DNA from: Peptoniphilus ovalis | GTDB taxonomy: Bacteria; Bacillota; Clostridia; Tissierellales; Peptoniphilaceae | DNA length: 64,000 nt | Direction of reading: 5' to 3' | Assembly (NCBI RefSeq): GCF_018919265.1 | Contig: NZ_JAHLQO010000005.1 | Coordinates: 124,001-188,000, forward strand | In this document: one piece after another, positions 1 to 8,392 of the stretch | How the letters are laid out: the number at the start of each line of letters is the position of its first letter | Position numbering within the stretch: position 1 is the first letter of the stretch | Notes under the pieces: generated by a model | What the model was told of the DNA's origin: nothing | What the model saw: only the letters and a program-made list of their open reading frames with translations | Database searches by the model: none | Translations under genes and position numbers: made by a program

Positions 1-320
1 ACTGAATTAATTCCTGATACTGTATTTTTTAGTATTGGAAGTATTGCGTATAAGAATACTGCAAATACAACTGTGTTTGGACCAGTTCCTATTGCAAACA
101 TAAGAATTGCGAGCATTGCAAGCGAAGGAATTGTCTGCATTACATTTGCTATTCCTATTAAAATCTTTGAAAGGTTTCCCTTTCTAGCAATGAAAAATCC
201 AAGTGGTATTGCAACAATTGCTGCAAAAATTACTCCATAGAGGGAAATTAAGAAATGTCTTACAAATTGTGCAAAGACATAACTTGCGTTTTCTGAATAA
301 TATAAAAATACGTCATTCAT
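1..320 (-). CDS. opuCD: osmoprotectant ABC transporter permease OpuCD-like (partial, 3' end outside window)
   Basis: Reading the minus strand from an ATG at 320 gives a hydrophobic protein starting MNDVFLYYSENASYVFAQF, with the permease signature region MQTIPSLAMLAILM and an ILPILKNT stretch also seen in the upstream OpuCB permease. In the OpuC family this is the second membrane subunit for glycine betaine, carnitine or choline uptake. The ATG overlaps the stop of the binding-protein gene (TAATG), so it is translationally coupled as the last gene of opuCABCD. About 106 codons are visible; the rest lies beyond base 1. Calling it CD rather than a second CB rests on gene order. Confidence 0.85.
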   Translation of the reverse strand, partial: MNDVFLYYSENASYVFAQFVRHFLISLYGVIFAAIVAIPLGFFIARKGNLSKILIGIANVMQTIPSLAMLAILMFAIGTGPNTVVFAVFLYAILPILKNTVSGINS

Positions 321-1291
321 TATTTACCCTCCTTTACAAATTCTTTGTATTCTTTAACTTTTTCTTTATCTACCTTTACATCTTCAAAATAATTATTTTC
401 TTCTAAGAAATTTTCTGCAACTTTTGAAGGTTCTTCTAAATCTTCATCAGCTTGTCTATTTAATTCTTGCATTGTTTCTGAAGAAATTTGTCCCACTAAT
501 TGGAAAATTGAAGTTTCAACTTCAGGATACTTTTCAATTATTTCCATTGATGCAACTGGCGAGCAGTCGTATGGTGGGAACAATCTCTTGTCGTCTTCAA
601 GTACAACTAAATCATATGAAGAAATCTTACCATCAGTTGAATATCCAAGGACAACATCCATCTCATTACTAGCAAGTGCTGTATAGACAAGACCTATATC
701 CATTGGATATATTGTATTGAAATCAAATCCGTAGATTTGTTTAAAGGCTTCGTAGCCATCTCCCTCTCTTGAAATCCAAGCAGTATCAACACCAACAGTT
801 ACATTGTCTTTTAATTTTTCTAAATCTGAAACTTTTGTAACTCCATTTTCTTTAGAAAATTCTTCTGTAACCATAAAAGCATAAGTATTGTCAAATCCAA
901 AGGATGGATACCAATATCTATTCCATCTGTCGTAGTATTCTTTCATTACAACATCTTGAGCCTTGTCGGGATCTTTAATTGGATCTAGTCCAAGCTCTCC
1001 AGTAAGTGCAGTCCCCGTATACATTGCTCCAACTACATTGACATCGCCTTTAAGCATTGCAATGTGATTTAAAATTGAAGATGAAAGATTAGGAATAAGT
1101 GAAACGCTAAGCTCTGTGTCATGCTCAATTTTTTGTTTTACAATTTCTCCAAGTATTGCCCTCTCTGTGTTTTGACCAGTGGCAACAACTACTTCTTTTT
1201 TTGTATTTCCGCCTAATCCAGGAAGCGTACAACTTGTTAAGATAAGGGGTAAGATTAAAATCACAAAAATTATATTTTTTATTTTTCTCAT
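320..1291 (-). CDS. opuCC: osmoprotectant-binding lipoprotein OpuCC
   Basis: Substrate-binding protein of 323 residues for a quaternary-amine ABC importer, anchored outside the membrane. The N terminus is a lipoprotein signal: positively charged MRKIK, a hydrophobic stretch, then lipobox LTSC with the lipidated Cys at about residue 21. The mature part matches the OpuAC/ProX type fold (VVVATGQNTERAILGEI near the start, and the VGVDTAWISREGDGYEAFK region). It overlaps the opuCB stop by 4 bases and shares one base with the next permease start, so the operon is tightly packed. Substrate (betaine, carnitine, choline) cannot be decided from sequence alone. Confidence 0.9.
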   Translation of the reverse strand: MRKIKNIIFVILILPLILTSCTLPGLGGNTKKEVVVATGQNTERAILGEIVKQKIEHDTELSVSLIPNLSSSILNHIAMLKGDVNVVGAMYTGTALTGELGLDPIKDPDKAQDVVMKEYYDRWNRYWYPSFGFDNTYAFMVTEEFSKENGVTKVSDLEKLKDNVTVGVDTAWISREGDGYEAFKQIYGFDFNTIYPMDIGLVYTALASNEMDVVLGYSTDGKISSYDLVVLEDDKRLFPPYDCSPVASMEIIEKYPEVETSIFQLVGQISSETMQELNRQADEDLEEPSKVAENFLEENNYFEDVKVDKEKVKEYKEFVKEGK

Positions 1292-1935
1292 GATTCCACC
1301 TCGCTTGTCTTATTAGGTGAAAGTTTGTCTTCTAATATTCCAAATAAAAAGTCCACGATAATTGCAAGGATTGTAACAGGAAGGGTTCCCCATACAACCA
1401 TTGGCATAATAGCATTAGTAAGTCCATTGAAGATTAAATCTCCAAGACCACCTGCACCAACATAGGCAGCAAGAGTAGTCCATGCAAGCACATAAACTGC
1501 AGAAAGTCTAATGCCTCCCATGATAACTGGCATAGCCATAGGAATTTGAACTCTTAAAAGAGTCTGAGCCCTTGTCATTCCCATTCCCTTTGCAGCATCG
1601 ATTAAACTATTGTCAACTCCAGCAATTCCAAGGTATGTGTTTCTTAAAATTGGAAGAAGCGAATATATAAAAAGTGAAACTATTGCAGGCTTCTTACCAA
1701 CTCCAAAAAGTGGAATCATAAGTGCTAGAAGTGCAAATGATGGGACAGTTTGTAAAATTGAAGCAATTGCCATTACAATTTTTGCCGCAGGTTTTGATCT
1801 AGTTAGAGCAATACCTATTGGCACTGCTACAATTATTCCAAAAAATAGAGATATTGAAGAAATGTAAAGATGTTCTAAGGCTTTGGTGAGAATTTCACCG
1901 CCATTTTCCATTAGATAATCAATCATTTTCTTCAC
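1288..1935 (-). CDS. opuCB: osmoprotectant ABC transporter permease OpuCB
   Basis: Integral membrane subunit, 215 residues, about five or six membrane helices. The binding-protein-dependent permease signature is visible (GGIRLSAVYVLAWTTLAAYVGAGGLGDLI near residue 150, where the EAA-type loop contacts the ATPase), together with ILQTVPSFALLALMIPLFG. Length is normal for OpuCB/OpuBB. The start lies inside the 3' end of opuCA (17-base overlap), so translation is coupled. It forms the channel with the partial permease at 1-320. Confidence 0.92.
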   Translation of the reverse strand: MKKMIDYLMENGGEILTKALEHLYISSISLFFGIIVAVPIGIALTRSKPAAKIVMAIASILQTVPSFALLALMIPLFGVGKKPAIVSLFIYSLLPILRNTYLGIAGVDNSLIDAAKGMGMTRAQTLLRVQIPMAMPVIMGGIRLSAVYVLAWTTLAAYVGAGGLGDLIFNGLTNAIMPMVVWGTLPVTILAIIVDFLFGILEDKLSPNKTSEVES

Positions 1936-3142
1936 CTATCTTATTAGAAGTATCTCCAGATGCATCTTTCATAAGTTGTGATAAATTATCTGCTTCTTCT
2001 TCATCAGTTTCAAAAGTATCATCTTCAGTATTTTCCCAAAGATTTGTGTAAATTGTATCTACAACAGACGCCCTAGTTACAAGTCCAACAAGTTTATTTT
2101 CATCATCTACAACTGGAAGATTTTTAATATCGAGATTATAAATATCTCTTATAGCACTCATAATAACAGTGTCTTTATTAATGGCATAAACCTTGTCCAT
2201 AACTTCCTGAAGTGATTTGATATTTTTACCAAATCTTCCTATGTCAAACATGCCAACTGCTCCAAGAAGATGAGACTCTTCATCAGTTACAAAAATTGTA
2301 TCAACTCTTCTGTTTCTCATAAGAGCAAGGGCATCATATGTTGATCTCTCACTTGTAAGAGACACTGGATCTTTAAGCATAATTGTCTCAACAGTTCTGT
2401 AAGAAGTTTTTGCTTCATTTAGCTTTTCTTCTCCTAGAAGACCCTCTACGTATTTGCTTGCTGGATTTTTTAAAATATTTTCAGGAGAATCAAATTGAAC
2501 AACATGACCTTTTTCCATAATTACAATTCTATCTGCAAGTGAAAGAGCTTCGTCCATATCATGGGATACAAAGACAATAGTTTTACCCATTTCCTTTTGA
2601 AGTCTTTTAACAAGCTTTTGAAGAGCATCTCTTGTGATTGGGTCAAGTGCCCCAAAAGGCTCGTCCATAAGTATTATATCTTGGTCTGCTGCAAGAGCTC
2701 TAATTACTCCAATTCTTTGTTGTTGCCCACCAGATAATTCTGATGGATATTTATCTAAATAAGAAAGTGGAAGATCTACCTTTTCAATTAAATTCTCTGC
2801 AATAGGTCTAAGTTTATCTTCTTCCCATTTTAAAAGTCTAGGAACAAGCACAATATTGTCATAGACTGACATATGTGGAAGAAGTCCAATTTGTTGAATT
2901 ACATAACCTATTTTTCTTCTGAGATCAACAGCATCCATGTCGTTAATATTCTTGCCATTTATTAAAATCTCACCACTAGTTATTTCATTCATCCTATTAA
3001 TCATTCTCATACAGGTAGTCTTACCTGATCCACTGGCTCCAATAAAACATATAAACTCGCCATCTTTAAACTTTAAGTTTACATCCTTAGCTGCAACCTG
3101 ATTACCGGGATAGACTTTGCTGACATTTTTAAACTCAATCAA
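1919..3142 (-). CDS. opuCA: osmoprotectant ABC transporter ATPase with CBS domains OpuCA
   Basis: ATP-binding subunit, 407 residues. Walker A GASGSGKTT is at residues 35-43, the ABC signature LSGGQQQR near 135, and Walker B IILMDEP follows. Two CBS domains occupy the C-terminal third (about 255-370). In OpuCA/OpuAA proteins these sense ionic strength or, in some species, cyclic-di-AMP; two DarA c-di-AMP receptors are encoded at 54036-54655. A highly acidic tail (ENTEDDTFETDEEEAD) follows. The start is TTG, chosen because a strong AAAGGAGAG Shine-Dalgarno sits just upstream. First gene of the opuCABCD operon. Confidence 0.93.
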   Translation of the reverse strand: MIEFKNVSKVYPGNQVAAKDVNLKFKDGEFICFIGASGSGKTTCMRMINRMNEITSGEILINGKNINDMDAVDLRRKIGYVIQQIGLLPHMSVYDNIVLVPRLLKWEEDKLRPIAENLIEKVDLPLSYLDKYPSELSGGQQQRIGVIRALAADQDIILMDEPFGALDPITRDALQKLVKRLQKEMGKTIVFVSHDMDEALSLADRIVIMEKGHVVQFDSPENILKNPASKYVEGLLGEEKLNEAKTSYRTVETIMLKDPVSLTSERSTYDALALMRNRRVDTIFVTDEESHLLGAVGMFDIGRFGKNIKSLQEVMDKVYAINKDTVIMSAIRDIYNLDIKNLPVVDDENKLVGLVTRASVVDTIYTNLWENTEDDTFETDEEEADNLSQLMKDASGDTSNKIGEEND

Positions 3143-3348
3143 TTTTATCTCTCCTTTTTTCAGTGTTAATTTTGCTAGATCGTTAAATCATACTAATATA
3201 ATTATAACATACTTATATTTCCATTTAAAAAAATTTAATACTTTAATCTATAAAACTCAAATAATTTCTTCATATTTCTTTATTATGTTATAAAGATTAA
3301 TTTTGGGATATATAATATATAGAATAAAATTTTAGGAGGTAATTAAAA

Positions 3349-3648
3349 ATGGCTAACGATTATCATGAACCAGCAAAAGAAATGGACGAAAAGTGTAGAG
3401 ATATTATAAGAGCGATTAATTCACTAAAAGAAGAAGTTGAAGCAGTGGATTGGTATACACAAAGATGTGCAGTAGCAACTGACAAAGAACTTAAAGACAT
3501 TATGTGGCACAATGCAAAAGAAGAAATGGAACACGCAATGATGACACTAGAATGGCTAAGAAGAAATCAAGACGGTTGGGATGAACACATGAGAACATTC
3601 CTATTCGCTGAAGGCGATATAATGGAAGCTGAAGAAGAAGAACACTAA
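3349..3648 (+). CDS. encapsulated-ferritin-like (EncFtn family) protein
   Basis: Small all-helical protein of 99 residues. It matches the EncFtn family: EEVEAVDWY at 28-36, HNAKEEMEHA at 54-63 and LEWLRRN at 67-73 align with the Rhodospirillum rubrum protein as I recall it. The ferroxidase ligands of that protein correspond here to E29, E59 and H62, with W35/Y36 also kept, so iron oxidation activity is plausible. EncFtn proteins normally carry a C-terminal peptide that docks them inside an encapsulin shell. Here the protein ends in an acidic tail, EAEEEEH, with no docking peptide, and no encapsulin gene lies in the window. AGGAGG precedes the ATG, and a terminator follows directly, so it is monocistronic. 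Confidence 0.88.
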   Translation: MANDYHEPAKEMDEKCRDIIRAINSLKEEVEAVDWYTQRCAVATDKELKDIMWHNAKEEMEHAMMTLEWLRRNQDGWDEHMRTFLFAEGDIMEAEEEEH

Positions 3649-3649
3649 G

Positions 3650-3685
3650 AAAAAAAAGTGCTGGTTAATACCAACACTTTTTTTA
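3650..3685 (+). terminator. intrinsic terminator after the EncFtn-like gene
   Basis: AAAGTGCTGGT, loop TAAT, ACCAACACTTT, then T7. The middle pair is C/A read on the plus strand but a U-G wobble read on the minus strand, and runs of A and T flank both sides, so it can act in both directions. A near copy sits at 4177-4206. Confidence 0.85.
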
Positions 3686-3709
3686 TGCGTAAAATTATTA
3701 TATTTTTTT

Positions 3710-3748
3710 GGGACTGTCCCTGACAAAAGTTATCAAAGGGACAGTCCC
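3710..3748. repeat. pair of GGGACTGTCCC palindromes (REP-like)
   Basis: GGGACTGTCCC at 3710-3720 and GGGACAGTCCC at 3738-3748, separated by 17 bases and in opposite orientation, so the pair can form one long hairpin. The same 11-mer recurs at 18902-18940, 19289-19301 and seven times in 59719-60130. It behaves as a dispersed intergenic repeat. Confidence 0.85.
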
Positions 3749-3805
3749 TATATTTTTCTATGAAATTTTAAAAAATCATTTTTCTAATCTTACATTAATT
3801 ATTTC

Positions 3806-4016
3806 TTGGGAAGGGGCGGCTAGGCCTTCAGAATTGGCCTCGCCCCTTCCCAAACTCATCCCCACGCACCTCAACTGCCTGGCAGGGGCCCGACCCGTTA
3901 ATACGCAAAAAGGTCTGAGACTAAATTTTCAAAACTCGCTTTGCTCAAACAAGTTGAAAATTTTTAACGTCTCCGACCTTTTTGCTTACTAATAGAGAAG
4001 TCGGTTAATTATTGGC
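3806..4016 (-). repeat. large structured intergenic element, copy 1
   Basis: Minus-strand copy of the element also found at 19364-19910 and 25180-25470. Read on the minus strand it has a 5' flank (CAATAATTAACCGACTT), a first stem closed by GCAAAAAGGTC and GACCTTTTTGC (3905-3985), a spacer with CGGGCCCCTGCCAGGC, and a second hairpin closed by TTGGGAAGGGGC and GCCCCTTCCCAA (3806-3853). It is the shortest copy, lacking the nested inner hairpins. Its higher GC stands out from the surrounding AT-rich DNA. No protein-coding support was seen. The remaining 4017-4176 is plain AT-rich sequence. Confidence 0.8.
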
Positions 4017-4176
4017 AAAATCTTTTTTGGATTTTAAAACTTCAAGAAATATAATGTGCTAAACAAGTTTATTATTTAAATAACTCAAATTATTTTGCAT
4101 CATTAATATATTTAAAAATTAAAACTATAACTTTAATAATTATACATAAATCAGTTAATTTGAAAAATTTATAATT

Positions 4177-4206
4177 AAAAAGTGCTGGCTTTCACCAACA
4201 CTTTTT
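4177..4206 (-). terminator. intrinsic terminator of hslO
   Basis: Read on the minus strand: AAAGTGTTGG, loop TGAAAG, CCAGCACTTTTTAAT. It lies 10 bases past the hslO stop and includes one U-G wobble. It is nearly identical to the hairpin at 3650-3685. Confidence 0.88.
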
Positions 4207-4215
4207 CAAAATTTT

Positions 4216-5133
4216 TTAAAAATTATCTTCCACATTATATTTCTTAAGATTAATCTCTTTTGCTTCTTTTAATATTTCTTGAAGATCCTCTTCATCAAAA
4301 TGATACTTCTCATCACAGAAATAACATTCTACATCTGCCTTCTTATCTTCTTCAAGCATTTCCTTGATTTCCTTAGGTCCAATTGAAACTATTGCATCTT
4401 TAACTTTTTCTCTTGAGCAGTCGCATTTATAAGTTATGTCTCTCTTTTCAAGTATTTTATAATTCATACCTTCCATTAGGATTTCAACTAATTTTTCTGC
4501 ACTGTGATATTCATCAATTACATGAGTTACTGATTTTATTTTGGCAAGGTTTTTCTCAAGCTTTTCAATTTCTTCTTCAGTTGCATCTGGCATAAGTTGA
4601 ATTATAAATCCACCTGCTGCCTTGATGCTTAAATCAGTATCAACTAATACTCCAAGACCAACTGCTGATGGAACTTGATCTGATTGTAAAAAGTACGCCG
4701 CTAGGTCATCTCCAATCTCTCCACTTACAAGTCCAACTGTACCAGTGTATGGCTTTTTCATTCCAATATCCATTACAAGAGTAAGGTTACCTTGTCCAAC
4801 AACTCCTGACACATCAATCTTCCCATCGCTTTCTCGTATTGGAAGATCGGCTGAAGGGTTAGTCACATATCCCTTTACATAGCCATCATTTTTACAAGTT
4901 GCCACAATTTTTCCAGCAGGGCCATTCCCATCAAGTGAAACTGTTATTGAATCCCTTTCATTTTTTTGCCAGGACCCCATAATTGCAGTTGCAGTTAAAA
5001 GTCTTCCAAGTGCTGCAGAAGTTGTCTTAGATAAATTGTGCAGCCTTCTAGCTTCTTCAACAACATCTGTTGTAATTGCTGCAGAAATTTTTATAGTTTC
5101 TGTCTCATCTATTCCTCTTAAAATATATCCCAT
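4216..5133 (-). CDS. hslO: 33 kDa redox-regulated chaperone Hsp33
   Basis: Cytoplasmic holdase of 305 residues, activated when oxidative stress oxidises its zinc-binding cysteines. The four ligands are visible as C237-x-C239 (CDC) and C270-x-x-C273 (CYFC), the normal Hsp33 spacing. The N-terminal substrate-binding domain begins MGYILRGIDETETIKISAAITT, as in the family. Length is typical. The start follows a GGTGAT ribosome site. It stands alone with its own terminator and fits the other oxidative-stress genes in the window (catalase, glutathione peroxidase). Confidence 0.96.
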   Translation of the reverse strand: MGYILRGIDETETIKISAAITTDVVEEARRLHNLSKTTSAALGRLLTATAIMGSWQKNERDSITVSLDGNGPAGKIVATCKNDGYVKGYVTNPSADLPIRESDGKIDVSGVVGQGNLTLVMDIGMKKPYTGTVGLVSGEIGDDLAAYFLQSDQVPSAVGLGVLVDTDLSIKAAGGFIIQLMPDATEEEIEKLEKNLAKIKSVTHVIDEYHSAEKLVEILMEGMNYKILEKRDITYKCDCSREKVKDAIVSIGPKEIKEMLEEDKKADVECYFCDEKYHFDEEDLQEILKEAKEINLKKYNVEDNF

Positions 5134-5291
5134 ATCATCACCATTTTTCTTTAAATATATTTATTCTTTAATGATAACTTTAGTTTATCCTCTTTATGAT
5201 ATATTTATTTAGTATTCTTGTCAATTAAGCTTTATTGTGCTAATGTTAAAGTAATAGATTGTGTTTTAGTAAATTAAAGGGGTTTAATGTT

Positions 5292-6038
5292 ATGAAGTTT
5301 GGAATAAGAAAACCTAGTTTAAAAAAATCTTTTAAAGCTAGAACAACAGGAAAAATGAAAAGAGCATTTAGAAGATCTTTTGATCCAACTTACGGAAAAA
5401 AAGGCGTGGGATTTATAAAAAATCCTAAAAAATCAATTTATAACAAAGTTTATCACAAAACTACTTTTGGAATTAATGATTTATTTAAAAACTCTTCAAA
5501 TCAAAAAAATTCATCTTATAGGAAGACCAAATATGCTTCAAATAAGTCAAGTACTTCTAAATTTAAAAATGATAATTTTATTTATAACTCCGATGGAAGT
5601 TATTTGATTTTTGATAAAACTCATATAAAAAATGGTTATGATTTAAATAAGGTTATTAGTTTAGAAAATATTAACAAAATTATTATCGAAGATTTTATAA
5701 TCTACATATATATAAATGGAGACCTATATTTTTATGGAAATTTAACAAAACTAAATCGTGATAAAGTTTATAAACTTTATAAGAGCGTTAATAAAGCCAA
5801 TAAAGTTCCGTATAAATCTTATTTTGAAGTTATAAAAAATCTTCCAAAAGGAAGCTCTTTAAAGAATTTAAAACTTTATAAGTTTGTTCTTTTACCTATT
5901 TCATTATTTTTATTTCTTATTTCAATACTATTAGATGATACTTTTTTTGGGTTCATTGGAATCTTATTTATATTTATTTCTATAGCGGGAATTAATATGA
6001 ACACTTCAAGCAAACAAGGAGGTAATTATGAAAAATAA
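5292..6038 (+). CDS. uncharacterised basic protein with C-terminal membrane hairpin
   Basis: I do not assign a function. The ATG at 5292 was chosen over an in-frame ATG at 5259 because AAAGGGG lies 9 bases upstream of it; this gives 248 residues. The first 65 residues are very Lys/Arg-rich and contain GKKGVGFIKNPKKS and YNKVYHKTTFGI, a pattern I associate only loosely with small phage-associated or hypothetical Firmicute proteins. A middle segment resembles a small beta-rich domain (IIIEDFIIYIYINGDLYFYG). Two hydrophobic helices at the C terminus, about 196-215 and 220-238, suggest membrane anchoring. It overlaps the next gene by 11 bases, so the two form an operon. Confidence 0.75.
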   Translation: MKFGIRKPSLKKSFKARTTGKMKRAFRRSFDPTYGKKGVGFIKNPKKSIYNKVYHKTTFGINDLFKNSSNQKNSSYRKTKYASNKSSTSKFKNDNFIYNSDGSYLIFDKTHIKNGYDLNKVISLENINKIIIEDFIIYIYINGDLYFYGNLTKLNRDKVYKLYKSVNKANKVPYKSYFEVIKNLPKGSSLKNLKLYKFVLLPISLFLFLISILLDDTFFGFIGILFIFISIAGINMNTSSKQGGNYEK

Positions 6039-6837
6039 TTTTAAAAAAGTTTTTGTAAGTTTAATTTTTCTAGCAATTTTAATACCAATTCATGCCTTTG
6101 CAAATGGTGAAATTAAAATTTGGATCAATGGAGATTATGTAAAATCAGATGTTGCACCGTTTATTGAAAATGACAGGACTCTTGTACCTGTAAGAGTTAT
6201 TTCAGAAAATTTAGGATACCAAGTTGATTGGAATGGTGAAACAAAAGAGGTAAATATTATTAGACCTGATAGTGAAAATCCTGAAGTTCTACATTTTTTG
6301 GGGATGACTATTGGTGATTCTAATATTTATACTTTTGATATGAAAGTTCTTGCAGAAAATGATATAGACACATATTTTCAAGTTTTGACTAATTCAGTTA
6401 AAACTCCAATTGATGCTGCTCCAAAAATTGTTAATGAAAGGACTTTCGTACCAATTAGAGTTATAGCTGAAAACTTTGGTCAAAAAGTTGATTGGGATGC
6501 TGAAAATAAAACTGTAATTATTGGCGATGGATATAATTTTAATGCATCCAAAACAGCTATTAACACTAATTTAAATAATGCTGGAGATTATCAGGTTACA
6601 AATAATGTCACACCTGTTACAACTAATCTTGTTTCAAATCCAAAGGGAACTAATAATTTAAACACATACGACATTCCTGCTACTGGTAGTTATGTTGGAA
6701 ATGCAAATAGCAAAAAGTTTCACAGATCAAATTGTAAATCTGCTTCAAAGACATCTCCTAAAAATAGAGTAAACTTTGGCAGTCGAAATGAAGCCGTAAA
6801 TGCAGGTTATGTACCATGTAAAATTTGTAATCCTTAA
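6028..6837 (+). CDS. secreted copper-amine-oxidase-type stalk domain protein with C-terminal Cys/His motif
   Basis: Exported protein of 269 residues. The signal peptide is MKNNFKKVFVSLIFLAILIPIHAFANG, written here as KKVFVSLIFLAIL followed by a cleavage region near AFANG. Two copper amine oxidase N-terminal-like repeats follow: DRTLVPVRVISENLGYQVDW at about 51-70 and ERTFVPIRVIAENFGQKVDW at about 138-157. This domain is common in clostridial cell-surface proteins and does not imply oxidase activity. The last 50 residues (FHRSNCKSASK ... AGYVPCKICNP) resemble the Ada-like metal-binding module attached to many secreted nucleases and hypothetical proteins. RBS is GGAGG. It is translationally coupled to the upstream gene. 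Confidence 0.85.
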   Translation: MKNNFKKVFVSLIFLAILIPIHAFANGEIKIWINGDYVKSDVAPFIENDRTLVPVRVISENLGYQVDWNGETKEVNIIRPDSENPEVLHFLGMTIGDSNIYTFDMKVLAENDIDTYFQVLTNSVKTPIDAAPKIVNERTFVPIRVIAENFGQKVDWDAENKTVIIGDGYNFNASKTAINTNLNNAGDYQVTNNVTPVTTNLVSNPKGTNNLNTYDIPATGSYVGNANSKKFHRSNCKSASKTSPKNRVNFGSRNEAVNAGYVPCKICNP

Positions 6838-6873
6838 ATATTGGTATTCTGTAATCCTTAAATATTGGTATTC
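6826..6873. repeat. 24-bp perfect tandem duplication spanning a stop codon
   Basis: TGTAATCCTTAAATATTGGTATTC occurs twice head to tail, described here as unit starts at 6826 and 6850. The first unit contains the stop codon of the preceding gene. It looks like a replication slippage event and does not alter the protein. Confidence 0.9.
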
Positions 6874-6897
6874 TGCTATCAATAAAATTTACACTAT

Positions 6898-6930
6898 AAA
6901 ATAAGACCTGATTACAGGTCTTATTTTCTT
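6898..6930. terminator. bidirectional terminator between convergent genes
   Basis: AAATAAGACCTG, loop ATTA, CAGGTCTTATTT, with T-rich sequence on each side. It serves the plus-strand stalk-protein gene and the minus-strand methyltransferase, whose stop codon lies within it. Confidence 0.88.
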
Positions 6931-7646
6931 GCAATAATAGTATATCTATTAGTTTCTTCACTTATTTCATTTTTTTCATAATCATCGTAAACTTCTATAT
7001 CCTTATACCCAATTTCTTCTAAAAATGAAAGTACATAATCGATACTGTAGGCTCTTTCTACATGTTCTTCGTAAAATCTTTCGTATAAATCTCTTTCTGT
7101 GTTTACAAAGAAATTAATTCCATAGGTGTTTAGCTTTTTTTCTTCATCGTATATATTTTCCCAAACATAAAATACTTCATCTACTTCATCAACTGTTACT
7201 GGCGAGATATTTTTAAATTTATATTCTGTGTTTAGGTCAAATATTAATATTCCATCTTCATTTAGATGTTCATAGGCTGATTTTAAAGCTGACTCAAATC
7301 CTACTTTTTCAATCACATAGTTGAGGCTATCTCCCACAGAAAATATTGCATCATAATTTGTTGGTGCTTTAAAATTTGTCATATCTTGTCGGAAAAGTTT
7401 TAATCTCTTATTTTTTATTTTATTTTCACAAACACTTAGCATGTCATAAGACAAATCAAAAGCATGCACTTCAAATTTATCCACTAAATGTTCTGTGAGC
7501 TCACCCGTACCACAAGCCATCTCTAAAATTATTTTAGGTTCTAAATTTTTATCATTTAGAACCTCTAGTATAAATTTATAAATTTTTTTGTAGTCGAGAT
7601 CATACATTAATTTGTCATAAATATATGCAAAATCTCCATACATCAT
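6921..7646 (-). CDS. class I SAM-dependent methyltransferase
   Basis: Predicted cytoplasmic methyltransferase of 241 residues. Motif I, the glycine-rich AdoMet loop, is ILEMACGTGELTEHL (about 40-54). The acidic ribose-binding motif follows in VHAFDLSYDML, and FSVGDSLNY marks motif III/IV. This pattern is typical of the YjiC/YqeM-like or Methyltransf_25 groups. The substrate cannot be read from sequence. Its start overlaps the sirtuin stop by 4 bases (ATGA), so the two are cotranscribed. Confidence 0.88.
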   Translation of the reverse strand: MMYGDFAYIYDKLMYDLDYKKIYKFILEVLNDKNLEPKIILEMACGTGELTEHLVDKFEVHAFDLSYDMLSVCENKIKNKRLKLFRQDMTNFKAPTNYDAIFSVGDSLNYVIEKVGFESALKSAYEHLNEDGILIFDLNTEYKFKNISPVTVDEVDEVFYVWENIYDEEKKLNTYGINFFVNTERDLYERFYEEHVERAYSIDYVLSFLEEIGYKDIEVYDDYEKNEISEETNRYTIIARK

Positions 7647-8380
7647 ATTCTTTTTTCTACCTCTTCAAGTATTTCTGTTAAAACTTTAGATGAATTTTCG
7701 TGGAATACTACATCTGCCCTGTTGTCAAATGGAGTCGGGTCATTATTTATTATTATTAAATGATCAACATAATTTGGTAGAAAGTTTACTGGTGAAACTG
7801 AAAGTGATGAGCCAACAACTATTAATGTATCTGTGTTATCGAGCTCTCTTGCTCCCCTTTCGAAATCATCTGGCATCATATCGCCAAACATTACTACATT
7901 TGGTCTAAGTGTGCCGCCACAATCGTCGCATTTAGGTGGAATTTCTCCAGCTTCTACCTTTTTCTTCATCACATCAAATTTAAATTCATGTCCACAGCTC
8001 ATACAGTGGATTCCTCTAGTTTCTCCGTGAACTTCGTAGATATTTTTAGAGCCAGCCTTTGCGTGTAAGTTATCAATGTTTTGAGTGATAATGCCCTGAA
8101 GTTTTCCAAGTTCTTCAAGTTTAGCAAGGGCAATATGACCTTTATTTGGTTTTTGGTCGTTTAAATCTTCTAAGATTACATATCCCTCTTTGTAAAATAT
8201 TTCAGGATGGTTTAAAAGTCTATCCTTTGAAAGTGCAAGAGTTGGATCCATCTTTGTGTAATATCCAGTGTTACTTCTAAAGTCTGGAATTCCCGAATCA
8301 GTTGATATCCCTGCTCCTGTAAGTGCAAACACCTTCTTAGAATTAACAATTAAATCTACGGCCTTTTGTAAATTGTCCAT
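7643..8380 (-). CDS. cobB: NAD-dependent protein deacylase (sirtuin)
   Basis: Removes acyl groups from lysines using NAD. The 245-residue protein shows the sirtuin NAD site GAGISTDSGIPDFRS (about 22-36), TQNIDNLH, the catalytic His in EVHGE, and a zinc ribbon CMSCGHEF ... CDDCGG. GSSLSVSPV closes the Rossmann part. The residues that in class III sirtuins favour succinyl groups (Tyr/Arg after the active-site loop) were not resolved, so acyl preference is open. It is followed by a methyltransferase with a 4-base overlap. Confidence 0.95.
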   Translation of the reverse strand: MDNLQKAVDLIVNSKKVFALTGAGISTDSGIPDFRSNTGYYTKMDPTLALSKDRLLNHPEIFYKEGYVILEDLNDQKPNKGHIALAKLEELGKLQGIITQNIDNLHAKAGSKNIYEVHGETRGIHCMSCGHEFKFDVMKKKVEAGEIPPKCDDCGGTLRPNVVMFGDMMPDDFERGARELDNTDTLIVVGSSLSVSPVNFLPNYVDHLIIINNDPTPFDNRADVVFHENSSKVLTEILEEVEKRI

Positions 8381-8392
8381 AAAATCCTCCTC

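Noticed and set aside
1-320. 67-codon plus-strand frame near the left edge
   Set aside because: It is antisense to opuCD and opuCC and has no ribosome site.
3708-3992. 94-codon open frame over the repeats
   Set aside because: It lies over REP-like palindromes and the structured element, has no ribosome site, and its composition is not like the genes.
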